Part shown: piece after piece, positions 36,435-44,744 of the stretch
How the letters are laid out: each line of letters opens with the position of its first letter
How positions within the stretch are numbered: position 1 is the first letter of the stretch
Source: Geobacillus thermocatenulatus
Lineage (GTDB): Bacteria > Bacillota > Bacilli > Bacillales > Anoxybacillaceae
Direction of reading: 5' to 3'
NCBI RefSeq assembly: GCF_002217655.1
Contig: NZ_NEWK01000002.1
Location: 1,737,164 to 1,801,163 of the forward strand
Length of the DNA: 64,000 nt
Program-made: the position numbers and the translations under genes
Notes under the pieces: generated by a model
Seen by the model: the letters and a program-made list of their open reading frames with translations, nothing else
Told to the model about the DNA's origin: nothing
Databases searched by the model: none

Positions 36435-36451
36435 TTTGACTATATTTGACC
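36435..36451 (-). promoter_or_regulatory. CtsR operator
   Basis: Minus strand GGTCAAA-TAT-AGTCAAA: two heptads with a 3-bp spacer, matching the known CtsR site. It lies directly after the promoter -10, so a bound CtsR would block transcription start and escape. Confidence 0.88.
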
Positions 36452-36459
36452 TTACTCTT

Positions 36460-36488
36460 ACTATACAATGTATTACGGAAAATTTCAA
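36460..36488 (-). promoter_or_regulatory. Promoter of the ctsR operon
   Basis: TTGAAA (36488-36483), 17-bp spacer, TATAGT (36465-36460). The CtsR operator begins 9 bp beyond the -10. Confidence 0.75.
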
Positions 36489-36560
36489 GAGTGACCAAAG
36501 AAGGAAAACTAACTATAGAATATCCGTTTTTTTTGGACAATAAAACGTCAAGCAAATAAA

Positions 36561-36607
36561 TGAAAAAGCACGTCTTTCCTTTTCTTAGAAGAAAAGACGT
36601 GCTTTCC
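36561..36607 (-). terminator. Terminator of the rRNA operon
   Basis: AAAGCACGTCTTTTC...GACGTGCTTTTTC follows the 3' end of the 5S gene and separates the rRNA unit from the ctsR operon. Confidence 0.85.
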
Positions 36608-36612
36608 ATTTT

Positions 36613-36730
<118 letters not shown>

Positions 36731-36840
36731 AAACGATTCAGTTTTGACATCATTTATTATACTTGGAAAACAAACAATGTCAAGAAGGAAATTCATTCCT
36801 TCAAAACTAGATAACCGTTGGAAGAAGCCGCGGCGCTTCC

Positions 36841-36962
36841 GCTTTTCGCTGTCTAGTTCCGGCCGCCATCGGCTCGCGACGCTTCGGTCCTGCTGCGGCG
36901 GGCTAAGCCCGCTCGCAGGCCTCCAGCGCGTTTCGCCGATCAGCGGGCGGCCTCCACTTTTC
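36841..36962. repeat. Long imperfect palindrome, copy A, in the 23S-5S spacer
   Basis: This element of about 120 nt begins GCTTTTCGCTGTCTAG on the plus strand and contains GGCTCGCGACGCTTCG. An inner hairpin GCGGGCTAAGCCCGC follows, then GCGTTTCGCCGAT and a closing ACTTTTC. Copy B at 37279-37403 has the same plan and most of the same bases. Both look able to fold into one long stem. Confidence 0.75.
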
Positions 36963-37086
36963 TGCTGTCCAGCTCCGGCTCGCCGCCGCTCGGGGTCAAA
37001 TCACCTTCCCCCTCGGGGTGCCAGCACCCCTCGAGGTGAAGAACATTTGGCCTCGAGAGCTAAACACGGCGCTTCCACTTTTCTAG
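36963..37086. other. Rest of the 23S-5S spacer
   Basis: After copy A there is GCTCGCCGCCGCTCGGGG, then a near-perfect hairpin (CCTCGGGGTGCCAGCACCCCTCGAGG), and a short repeat of CGGCGCTTCC(A/G)CTTTTC also seen at 36832. With copy A the spacer from the 23S tail to the 5S gene is about 355 nt, longer than usual. No gene is seen. Confidence 0.6.
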
Positions 37087-37194
37087 GTTAAGCCCTCGAT
37101 CGATTAGTATCCGTCAGCTCCACGTGTCGCCACGCTTCCACCTCGGACCTATCGACCTCGTCATCTTCGAGGGATCTTACCCGCCTAACGCGGC
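37087..37194 (-). pseudogene. 3' end of 23S rRNA (last about 107 nt)
   Basis: The minus strand reads GTAAGATCCCTCGAAGATGA, GTGGAAGCGTGGCGACACGT, and GATCGAGGGCTTAACC, which is the 3' end of 23S rRNA in Bacillaceae. The rest of the gene is absent. On the right it is joined directly to 16S rRNA sequence. Confidence 0.9.
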
Positions 37195-37266
37195 GGTCCG
37201 CTCGACTTGCATGTATTAGGCACGCCGCCAGCGTTCGTCCTGAGCCAGGATCAAACTCTCCAAAAG
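37195..37266 (-). pseudogene. 5' end of 16S rRNA (first about 72 nt)
   Basis: Minus strand: AGAGTTTGATCCTGGCTCAG, GAACGCTGGCGGCGTGCC, AATACATGCAAGTCGAGCGG, then the sequence passes into the 23S tail. The join lies at about 37195, at GGACC/GCCGCG. It is either a deletion within an rRNA operon or an assembly collapse. Confidence 0.9.
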
Positions 37267-37278
37267 AAAGTTGATTGG

Positions 37279-37403
37279 CTTTTCGGATTGTCTAGCTTCG
37301 GCCGCTATCGGCTCGCGACGCTTCGTGTCCCGCTTTGGCGGGCTAAGCCCGCTCGCGGGCCTCTCAGCGCGTTTCGCCGATAGGCAAGCGACCTCAGCTT
37401 TTC
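37279..37403. repeat. Long imperfect palindrome, copy B, in the 16S leader
   Basis: The same design as copy A: GCTTTTCGGATTGTCTAG, GGCTCGCGACGCTTCG, inner hairpin GCGGGCTAAGCCCGC, GCGTTTCGCCGATAGG, ending AGCTTTTC. It stands between tRNA-Ala and the 16S 5' end. Confidence 0.75.
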
Positions 37404-37442
37404 TTTCGCGCTTCGTTTCGTTCAGTTTTCAAGGAACGACGA

Positions 37443-37515
37443 TGGAGCCTATCGGGATCGAACCGATGACCTCCTGCGTGCAAAGCAGGCGCTCTCCCAG
37501 CTGAGCTAAGGCCCC
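37443..37515 (-). tRNA. tRNA-Ala (anticodon TGC)
   Basis: The cloverleaf is complete, with acceptor GGGGCCT/AGGCTCC, anticodon loop TTTGCAC and the T arm GGTTCGATCC. CCA is not encoded. It is the last tRNA of the cluster before the 16S fragment, as in the B. subtilis trnJ group. Confidence 0.96.
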
Positions 37516-37527
37516 ATATATCCGCTA

Positions 37528-37601
37528 TCGGGAAGACAGGATTTGAACCTGCGACCCCATGGTCCCAAACCATGTGCTCTGCCAAACTGAGCTACTTCCC
37601 G
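37528..37601 (-). tRNA. tRNA-Pro (anticodon TGG)
   Basis: Acceptor CGGGAAG/CTTCCCG, anticodon loop TTTGGGA, T arm GGTTCAAATCC. All stems pair. Confidence 0.96.
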
Positions 37602-37605
37602 CCAA

Positions 37606-37679
37606 CGCGCTCGAGAGGATTCGAACCCCTAACCTTCTGATCCGTAGTCAGATGCTCTATCCAATTGAGCTACGAGCGC
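37606..37679 (-). tRNA. tRNA-Arg (anticodon ACG)
   Basis: Acceptor GCGCTCG/CGAGCGC, anticodon loop CTACGGA, T arm GGTTCGAATCC. The ACG anticodon would need A-to-I editing by TadA to read CGC and CGA. Confidence 0.96.
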
Positions 37680-37682
37680 AAG

Positions 37683-37768
37683 TGCCGAGGGCCGGACTCG
37701 AACCGGCACGGTAGTGACCTACCCCAGGATTTTAAGTCCTGTGCGTCTGCCAATTCCGCCACCCCGGC
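37683..37768 (-). tRNA. tRNA-Leu (anticodon TAA)
   Basis: An 86-nt class II tRNA with a long variable arm. Acceptor GCCGGGG/CCTCGGC, anticodon loop CTTAAAA, T arm GGTTCGAGTCC. Confidence 0.96.
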
Positions 37769-37787
37769 TAAATGAGCAAATAAATGG

Positions 37788-37859
37788 AGCGGAAGACGGG
37801 ACTCGAACCCGCGACCCCCACCTTGGCAAGGTGGTGTTCTACCACTGAACTACTTCCGC
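37788..37859 (-). tRNA. tRNA-Gly (anticodon GCC)
   Basis: Acceptor GCGGAAG/CTTCCGC, anticodon loop TTGCCAA, T arm GGTTCGAGTCC. Confidence 0.96.
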
Positions 37860-37870
37860 TCGAATCAACA

Positions 37871-37955
37871 TGCGGGTGAAGGGACTCGAACCCCCACGCC
37901 CGTAAAGGGCACTAGACCCTGAATCTAGCGCGTCTGCCAATTCCGCCACACCCGC
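37871..37955 (-). tRNA. tRNA-Leu (anticodon CAG)
   Basis: An 85-nt class II tRNA. Acceptor GCGGGTG/CACCCGC, anticodon stem CTAGA/TCTAG with loop TTCAGGG, variable arm TGCCCTTTACGGGCG. Confidence 0.95.
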
Positions 37956-37968
37956 AAATCAATTGTGG

Positions 37969-38041
37969 TGAGCCATGGAGGACTCGAACCTCCGACCCTC
38001 TGATTAAAAGTCAGATGCTCTACCTACTGAGCTAATGGCTC
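37969..38041 (-). tRNA. tRNA-Lys (anticodon TTT)
   Basis: Acceptor GAGCCAT/ATGGCTC, anticodon loop CTTTTAA, T arm GGTTCGAGTCC. Two truncated copies of its 5' part lie immediately upstream in the transcript. Confidence 0.96.
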
Positions 38042-38182
38042 ATGGTTGGGTATACACTCACAGTGAACGATGTCCCTTCCTCTACTAGCATATTCGAAGA
38101 TGCAGGATGCGTCGGGACAACTCGAAGCAAACTCGGTGATGCAAAGCTCGTTGCTCTACCTACTGAGCTAATGGCTCATGGT
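38042..38182 (-). repeat. Unit with a truncated tRNA-Lys 5' part, proximal copy
   Basis: In the transcript a tRNA-Lys 5' end (GAGCCATTAGCTCAGTAGGT, 38175-38156) is followed by about 115 nt that is not tRNA. The non-tRNA part contains GTTGTCCCGACGCATC and ends TGTATACCCAACC just before the intact tRNA-Lys. The distal copy has the same design. Confidence 0.8.
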
Positions 38183-38328
38183 TGGGTATACACTCTAGGT
38201 ACTACCTAGCTCTACCTGCCCCTTCCTCTGCCAGTCTGTTCAAGGAAGCGAGATGCGTCGGGGCAACTCGCAGTGAACTCGAAGATGCAGCGCTCGTTAC
38301 TGAGCTAATGGCTCATAATAGGTGATGG
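38183..38328 (-). repeat. Unit with a truncated tRNA-Lys 5' part, distal copy
   Basis: A second tRNA-Lys 5' end (ATGAGCCATTAGCTCAGTA, about 38316-38298) lacks the D-arm end and everything after. It is followed by related sequence with GTTGCCCCGACGCATC and the same TGTATACCCAACC end. It occupies the position where B. subtilis has tRNA-Thr. Confidence 0.78.
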
Positions 38329-38401
38329 TGGAGGATGACGGGATCGAACCGCCGACCCCTTGCTTGTAAGGCAAGTGCTCTCCCAGCTGAGCTAATCCTC
38401 C
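38329..38401 (-). tRNA. tRNA-Val (anticodon TAC)
   Basis: Acceptor GGAGGAT/ATCCTCC, anticodon loop CTTACAA, T arm GGTTCGATCCC. First tRNA after the 5S gene. Confidence 0.96.
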
Positions 38402-38409
38402 ACAGGATT

Positions 38410-38526
<117 letters not shown>

Positions 38527-38545
38527 CAATCAACAGACAAGTTAT

Positions 38546-38573
38546 ATTATAATTAAATTTATTTATTTGTCAA
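38546..38573 (-). promoter_or_regulatory. rRNA-type promoter P2
   Basis: TTGACA (38573-38568), a 16-bp AT-rich spacer, TATAAT (38551-38546). Both hexamers are perfect. The 5S gene begins 20 nt after the -10. Confidence 0.85.
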
Positions 38574-38619
38574 TAGGTCTTTGTTTTTGATTAGTGCTGT
38601 CATTTCAACGTGCTATCAT

Positions 38620-38648
38620 AATATAACACGTTGGGAGTGGTTTGTCAA
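38620..38648 (-). promoter_or_regulatory. rRNA-type promoter P1
   Basis: TTGACA (38648-38643), 17-bp spacer, TATATT (38625-38620). It lies about 74 bp upstream of P2, the tandem arrangement usual for Bacillus rrn operons. Confidence 0.82.
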
Positions 38649-38704
38649 CTTGACTTCCTGTGTTTGTTTTTCAACAAAACAACGACGACTATTTTTACAT
38701 AAAT

Positions 38705-38736
38705 GAAAAGCCCCCTGCTTGTCTTTGCAGGGAGCG
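38705..38736 (-). terminator. Intrinsic terminator after lysS
   Basis: CTCCCTGC, loop, GCAGGGGGCTTTTC on the minus strand, just after the lysS stop and before the rRNA-type promoters. Confidence 0.75.
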
Positions 38737-38743
38737 ATCAAAT

Positions 38744-40231
<1,488 letters not shown>

Positions 40232-40260
40232 TCATTCACTCCATTTAGCGATTTTTTACG

Positions 40261-40288
40261 AAAAATACTGCCAGCGCTCGCTGGCAGT
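40261..40288 (-). terminator. Hairpin terminator after dusB
   Basis: ACTGCCAGC, loop, GCTGGCAGT, then ATTTTT. Since no good promoter is seen before lysS, partial readthrough is likely. Confidence 0.75.
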
Positions 40289-40318
40289 CCTCCGCTGCAT
40301 GAACGTCATCTCCGTTGT

Positions 40319-41320
40319 TTAAACGGCTTCGGCGTTCGCCGCTGCTTGGACTTCCGCTTCCTCCGCCACGCGAAGCAACAGTGCGGCCAGTTCGTCCCGC
40401 GTTTCACATTCATTGATGGCGTTGCGGATTTTCGCTGCGCCGCGAATGCCTTTTAAATACCAAGCAGCGTGTTTACGCATTTCTTTGACGGCGATATACT
40501 CGCCTTTTAAGGCAATTAATCGGTCTAAATGCAGCAGGCAGACATCGATTTTTTCCCTCGGCGTCGGTTCCGGGATGAGCTCTCCAGTTTCTAAATAACG
40601 GACAGTGCGATAGATCATCCAAGGGTTTCCAAGAGCCGCCCGTCCGATCATGACGCCGTCGACCCCTGTTTCTTCAAGCATCCGCTTTGCATCTTGAGGC
40701 GTTTTGACATCTCCGTTGCCGATAACCGGGATGTTGACGGCTTCTTTCACTTGCTTGATGATGTTCCAGTCCGCTTTTCCTTCATACATTTGCACCCTTG
40801 TCCGTCCGTGGACGGCGACGGCCTTCCCGCCGGCGCGCTCAACGGCTTGAGCGTTTTCGACGGCGTAAATGTGCTTTTCATCCCAACCGATCCGCATTTT
40901 CACCGTGACCGGTTTTTCAACGGCATCGACGATCGCGGCAACGACATCATAGATTTTATTCGGGTCAAGCAGCCACTTCGCTCCAGCGTCGCAATTCGTA
41001 ATTTTCGGCACTGGGCAACCCATGTTGATGTCGATGATATCTGCATTCGTATTTTTATCAACAAATTTCGCTGCTTTGACGAGCGTTTCTTTCTCGCCGC
41101 CGAAAATTTGCAAGCTGATCGGCTTTTCCCGTTCATCAATATATAACATGTTTAACGTCTTTTCGTTGTTGTATACGATTCCTTTGTCGCTTACCATCTC
41201 GGCGCATACAAGCCCGGCGCCGAATTCTTTGACGGTCAGGCGGAACGCGGAGTTGCATACGCCTGCCATCGGAGCAAGCACGACGCGGTTTTTAATTTCG
41301 ACATCGCCAATGCGAAACAT
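40319..41320 (-). CDS. dusB: tRNA-dihydrouridine synthase
   Basis: Dus enzymes reduce uridines in the tRNA D-loop using FMN and NADPH. The 333-residue protein begins with FMN-binding VVLAPMAGVCNSAFR (about 13-27). It has the catalytic Cys in DINMGCPVPK (about 97-106), and the FMN-binding VHGRTRVQMYEGKADW (about 170-185). This is the YacF lineage. It follows yazB by 16 nt. Confidence 0.93.
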   Translation of the reverse strand: MFRIGDVEIKNRVVLAPMAGVCNSAFRLTVKEFGAGLVCAEMVSDKGIVYNNEKTLNMLYIDEREKPISLQIFGGEKETLVKAAKFVDKNTNADIIDINMGCPVPKITNCDAGAKWLLDPNKIYDVVAAIVDAVEKPVTVKMRIGWDEKHIYAVENAQAVERAGGKAVAVHGRTRVQMYEGKADWNIIKQVKEAVNIPVIGNGDVKTPQDAKRMLEETGVDGVMIGRAALGNPWMIYRTVRYLETGELIPEPTPREKIDVCLLHLDRLIALKGEYIAVKEMRKHAAWYLKGIRGAAKIRNAINECETRDELAALLLRVAEEAEVQAAANAEAV

Positions 41321-41336
41321 CGCAGATGCCTCCTTT

Positions 41337-41558
41337 CTACTTGTTCGATTCGAGTTTCGGCGGCGCCAGTTCTTCCACCGATATATTCAGCCGTTCGGCG
41401 ATTTGTCCAACGAGCGAATCGGACGGCATCCGGTTTCCCCGTTCAATTTCACCAAGGATCGATACGGAAATGCCTAGTTCTTTCGCCAGTCTTTCTTGCG
41501 TATATCCTTTCAACTTTCGAAAAGCGCGAATACGTCTTCCCCATCTTTCCGCTTCCAT
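41337..41558 (-). CDS. yazB: Small XRE-family helix-turn-helix protein (YazB)
   Basis: A 73-residue DNA-binding protein that is almost entirely one Xre/Cro helix-turn-helix: YTQERLAKELGISVSILGEI (about 18-37), ending with EELAPPKLESNK. Its target is unknown. The start lies inside folK, overlapping it by 49 nt, and this position in the folate operon is conserved in Bacillus. Confidence 0.88.
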   Translation of the reverse strand: MEAERWGRRIRAFRKLKGYTQERLAKELGISVSILGEIERGNRMPSDSLVGQIAERLNISVEELAPPKLESNK

Positions 41559-42037
41559 ACATGAACTCCTTTTTTGTCAGGTAGTCGGCCAATGATGTCG
41601 ATTAACGGCTCAGAAAGGTTCGGTATTGCCACGTGGGAGTTGACTTCAAACAACGGGATGAGCACGAACGCCCGCTCCGCCATGCGCGGATGCGGGATCG
41701 TCAGCTGCTCTGTTTCAATATTTTCATGATTATACAGCAAAATGTCAAGGTCTAACGTCCGTGGTCCCCAGCGAATTTCCCTTTTTCTTCCAAGACGTCG
41801 TTCGATTTGCTGGGTCACGTCAAGCAAGGCAAACGGCGACAACGTCGTTGCCACCTCGATCACCATGTTTAAAAACTTGCCTTGGTTGACATAACCGACC
41901 GGATCGGTTTCATAAATCGATGAGCTCGATGTGATCAAAATTTCCTGATGATGATGAAGCGCTTCAATGGCAGAACGCAAATAGAAAACACGATCTCCGA
42001 GATTGGAGCCTAAAGCGAGATATGCGATGTTTTCCAT
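41510..42037 (-). CDS. folK: 2-Amino-4-hydroxy-6-hydroxymethyldihydropteridine pyrophosphokinase
   Basis: HPPK transfers pyrophosphate from ATP to hydroxymethyl-dihydropterin. The 175-residue protein starts with YLALGSNLGDRVFYLRSAIE. It contains RKREIRWGPRTLDLDILLYN (about 83-102), the signature with the catalytic Asp pair. It directly follows folB (the start is the base after the folB stop) and overlaps yazB. Confidence 0.95.
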   Translation of the reverse strand: MENIAYLALGSNLGDRVFYLRSAIEALHHHQEILITSSSSIYETDPVGYVNQGKFLNMVIEVATTLSPFALLDVTQQIERRLGRKREIRWGPRTLDLDILLYNHENIETEQLTIPHPRMAERAFVLIPLFEVNSHVAIPNLSEPLIDIIGRLPDKKGVHVWKRKDGEDVFALFES

Positions 42038-42388
42038 TTAACGACCCCTATCAATTTCGACTGCGACATGTTGATAATGGCCGCGAATCGGCGGATTCGG
42101 CTTCGTCACTTTGACAATGCAGCGCTCGACAACAGGAAAGGCAGCGAGCAAGTCGGCGGCGATCGCTTCAGCGACCGCCTCGATCAAGGCGAACGTCCGC
42201 TCCTCAACGATCGCCCGGCAGCGCTCGTACACATCGGCGTAGTTGACGGTATACTCAAGACAATCGCTCCGCCCGGCGGGCTGCAAGTCGAGCTCCAACG
42301 TCACATCGACCAAAAATCGCTGGCCGAGGATGTTTTCTTCGCGAAACACCCCGTGGTAGCCGTAAAACTCCATGCCTTGCACATACAT
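42038..42388 (-). CDS. folB: Dihydroneopterin aldolase
   Basis: FolB turns dihydroneopterin into hydroxymethyl-dihydropterin. It has about 116 residues and the family start MYVQGMEFYGYHGVFREENI, then EYTVNYADVYERC and VKVTKPNPPI. The folP stop TAA and this ATG are separated by one base. An ATC three codons upstream would also fit the family start and has a better-spaced GGGAG, so the start is a little uncertain. Confidence 0.92.
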   Translation of the reverse strand: MYVQGMEFYGYHGVFREENILGQRFLVDVTLELDLQPAGRSDCLEYTVNYADVYERCRAIVEERTFALIEAVAEAIAADLLAAFPVVERCIVKVTKPNPPIRGHYQHVAVEIDRGR

Positions 42389-42389
42389 T

Positions 42390-43241
42390 TTATCGATGAC
42401 CGCTCTCTCCCTTCCCAAGCATAGCATCCATCATTTTGGCCATGCGGGCGATCGGCAATACATCATGGACTCGGACGATGTGCACCCCTTTCATGATGCC
42501 GAGACAAACGGTCGCTCCTGTTCCTTCGACCCGCTCCTCGACAGGCACGCCGAGCACATGGCCGATAAATCGTTTGCGCGACGTGCCAAGCAAAAGCGGA
42601 TAGCCGAGAGCGGCAAATTCATCAAGGCGCCGCATCACCTCCAAGTTATGCTCGACCGTCTTGGCGAAGCCGATCCCTGGATCTAAAATAATGTTCTCAT
42701 CTTTCACACCCGCCTCTTTGACAATGCGAATGCTTTCTTTCAAATCGGCGATCATGTCGGAAATCAAATCGCGATAGGCCATATCGCGGCGGTTGTGCAT
42801 TAAAATGATCGGCGCGCCATACGCGGCGGCGACGCGGGCCATATCAAGATCCGCCTTGGCTCCCCAAACGTCGTTGATGATGTGCGCCCCGGCTTCCATG
42901 GCTTGCCGCGCCACTTCCGCTTTGTACGTGTCAATGGAGATCGGTACACTCACCGCCTTAGCAATCGCTTTTACCGCCGGAATGACGCGGCGCAACTCTT
43001 CATCAAGCGGCACTGGATCCGCCCCCGGACGAGTTGATTCACCGCCGATATCGATGATGTCCGCTCCTTCCGCCACGAGCCGCTTCGCGTGCTTGACCGC
43101 GTTTTCCACGTCGTAAAACCGGCCGCCGTCGGAAAACGAATCGGGCGTGACGTTGACAATGCCCATGATCAACGTTTTTTTGTTTAAGTCAAGCTCATGC
43201 CCGCGGCATTGAAGCCGAAGAGGGCGCATCGATGTTGTCAT
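42390..43241 (-). CDS. folP: Dihydropteroate synthase
   Basis: DHPS joins p-aminobenzoate and hydroxymethyl-dihydropterin pyrophosphate; it is the sulfonamide target. The 283-residue enzyme has IMGIVNVTPDSFSDGGRFYD (about 24-43) and ADIIDIGGESTRPGA (about 57-71). DPGIGFAKT is at about 203-211 and TSRKRFIG near 233-240. The start is the ATG whose A is shared with the pabC stop (TGATG). A longer frame into pabC is not likely to be used. Confidence 0.95.
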   Translation of the reverse strand: MTTSMRPLRLQCRGHELDLNKKTLIMGIVNVTPDSFSDGGRFYDVENAVKHAKRLVAEGADIIDIGGESTRPGADPVPLDEELRRVIPAVKAIAKAVSVPISIDTYKAEVARQAMEAGAHIINDVWGAKADLDMARVAAAYGAPIILMHNRRDMAYRDLISDMIADLKESIRIVKEAGVKDENIILDPGIGFAKTVEHNLEVMRRLDEFAALGYPLLLGTSRKRFIGHVLGVPVEERVEGTGATVCLGIMKGVHIVRVHDVLPIARMAKMMDAMLGKGESGHR

Positions 43242-44116
43242 CAGTCGTTCATCCTTTCTGCCAATTCGTTCCTCGTCCATAACCGATGGGTCAAGCGTCG
43301 GTAATGGTGCTGCAAGGCCTGGACCACCGAACCATTTTTTCCTTGGTAAACGCAATGGCCAATGCGGCAAAGGGGTACAATTTCCTGCACAGAGTTGGTG
43401 ATAAATGCTTCATCAGCCTGCAACAAATGGGACAGCGGATATACCCCTTCTTCAACTGGGATGCGCAACTGCTTGAGCAAAGCCATGATGAATTGTCTTG
43501 TGATGCCGTTTAATATGCCGACAGCCGGCGCTGGCGTGTAGACGATGCCGTCTTTCACCCAAAAAATATTGGAAACGATCCCCTCCGCTACCGCACCATC
43601 TGAATTCAAAAAAATTCCTTCCGCATGAGGTCGATGTCCGAGCTCCCATTTCCCGATCATATTGTTTAAATAATGGTGCGACTTTAGTCGCTCATTGCCT
43701 TCCGGGCTGTTTCGCCTTGCCGCGAGCACCACCCCTTCTTTTCCTTCCGAAGGGACGGGCGGCGGAAGCGGCTTCATATAGACGATGACGGTCGGGTTTC
43801 GGTAACGTTCGATCGGCAAGCCGAGATCGCCGACCCCGGCCGATACATTGAAGCGCACATAAGCGTCGCGCAAGCCATTGGCCTCGAGCAACTGCTCGAT
43901 GATCGCCACCGCTTCGGCGCGGCCGAACTGTCTTTCGATGTGAAGCTCAGACAGCCCTTTGTTCAATCGGGCCAAATGATCGTCAAGCAAAAAAGGGTGG
44001 CCGCTATACGTGCGGAATGTTTCAAATAAGCCGAGCCCATATAAAAAGCCGTGATCAAACGCTGATAACCGCGCTTCTTCGCGTGGAACGACCGCGCCGT
44101 TGATATACACGTACAT
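43241..44116 (-). CDS. pabC: Aminodeoxychorismate lyase
   Basis: PabC, a PLP enzyme of aminotransferase class IV, releases pyruvate from aminodeoxychorismate to give p-aminobenzoate. It has 291 residues from the ATG at 44116; a GTG at 44125 overlapping the pabA stop is an alternative. Typical features are LSAFDHGFLYGLGLFETFRT (about 17-36), LKSHHYLNNM (the PLP Lys) and EGIVSNIFWV. It lies between pabA and folP. Confidence 0.92.
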   Translation of the reverse strand: MYVYINGAVVPREEARLSAFDHGFLYGLGLFETFRTYSGHPFLLDDHLARLNKGLSELHIERQFGRAEAVAIIEQLLEANGLRDAYVRFNVSAGVGDLGLPIERYRNPTVIVYMKPLPPPVPSEGKEGVVLAARRNSPEGNERLKSHHYLNNMIGKWELGHRPHAEGIFLNSDGAVAEGIVSNIFWVKDGIVYTPAPAVGILNGITRQFIMALLKQLRIPVEEGVYPLSHLLQADEAFITNSVQEIVPLCRIGHCVYQGKNGSVVQALQHHYRRLTHRLWTRNELAERMND

Positions 44117-44121
44117 GACTG

Positions 44122-44697
44122 TCACGCCTTTTTATATGTGTCGATAAAATTTTTCAACAGCTGCATCCCATGGCTTGTCATAATCGATTCCGGGTGAAAC
44201 TGCACGCCTTCCACCGGCAGCGTTTTATGGCGAATCGCCATCACTTCATCCTCTTTCGTCCAAGCCGATACGACGAAACAGTCCGGAAGCGTCTCTTTCT
44301 CAACGATAAGGGAATGGTAGCGCATTGCCGTAAACGGGTTCGGCACGCCGCGGAAAATCGTCTCTCCATCATGGTAGATGGACGATGTTTTCCCGTGCAT
44401 CAGCCTCGGGGCGCGGACAACACGGCCGCCGAACGCCTGGGCGATGGCTTGATGCCCGAGGCAGACGCCGAAAATCGGAATTTGGCCGGCAAAGCGATCG
44501 ATGACTTCCAGGCTGACCCCTGCCTCATTCGGCGTGCACGGACCGGGGGAAATCATAATAAAATCAGGGCGGAGCCGTTCCATTTCCGCTATCGTAATGT
44601 CATCATTCCGCTTAACGATCAACTCTTCGCCCAACACACCCAAATATTGCACCAAATTGTACGTAAATGAATCATAGTTATCAATCATGACGATCAT
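44122..44697 (-). CDS. pabA: Aminodeoxychorismate/anthranilate synthase glutamine amidotransferase
   Basis: This subunit supplies ammonia to PabB and, in Bacillus, also to TrpE. The 191-residue class I amidotransferase has [15 protein letters not shown] (about 5-19), the catalytic Cys in [16 protein letters not shown] (about 75-90), and the His-Glu pair in [11 protein letters not shown] (about 166-176). Two ATGs lie at 44700 and 44697; the second gives better spacing from GAGGTG. A row of (G/A)AG triplets overlaps this site. Confidence 0.95.
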   Translation of the reverse strand: MIVMIDNYDSFTYNLVQYLGVLGEELIVKRNDDITIAEMERLRPDFIMISPGPCTPNEAGVSLEVIDRFAGQIPIFGVCLGHQAIAQAFGGRVVRAPRLMHGKTSSIYHDGETIFRGVPNPFTAMRYHSLIVEKETLPDCFVVSAWTKEDEVMAIRHKTLPVEGVQFHPESIMTSHGMQLLKNFIDTYKKA

Positions 44698-44701
44698 CAT
44701 T

Positions 44702-44744
44702 CTCACCTCATGCTCGGAAATAATGCCTCTGCTTCGCTCAACTC
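44702..44744 (-). promoter_or_regulatory. Candidate TRAP-binding site over the pabA ribosome binding site
   Basis: On the minus strand GAG-N2-GAG-N2-AAG-N2-GAG, then 11 nt, then GAG-N3-GAG-N2-GAG ending 4 nt before the double ATG. The last GAG triplets overlap the Shine-Dalgarno sequence. In B. subtilis TRAP represses pabA (trpG) translation by binding such triplets. Confidence 0.65.

Noticed and set aside
36841-37403. The two rRNA-spacer elements as insertion sequences
   Set aside because: They are only 120 nt, have no transposase, and no target-site duplication can be seen.
37394-37585. Small frame covering parts of tRNA-Ala and tRNA-Pro
   Set aside because: A chance frame over tRNA genes.
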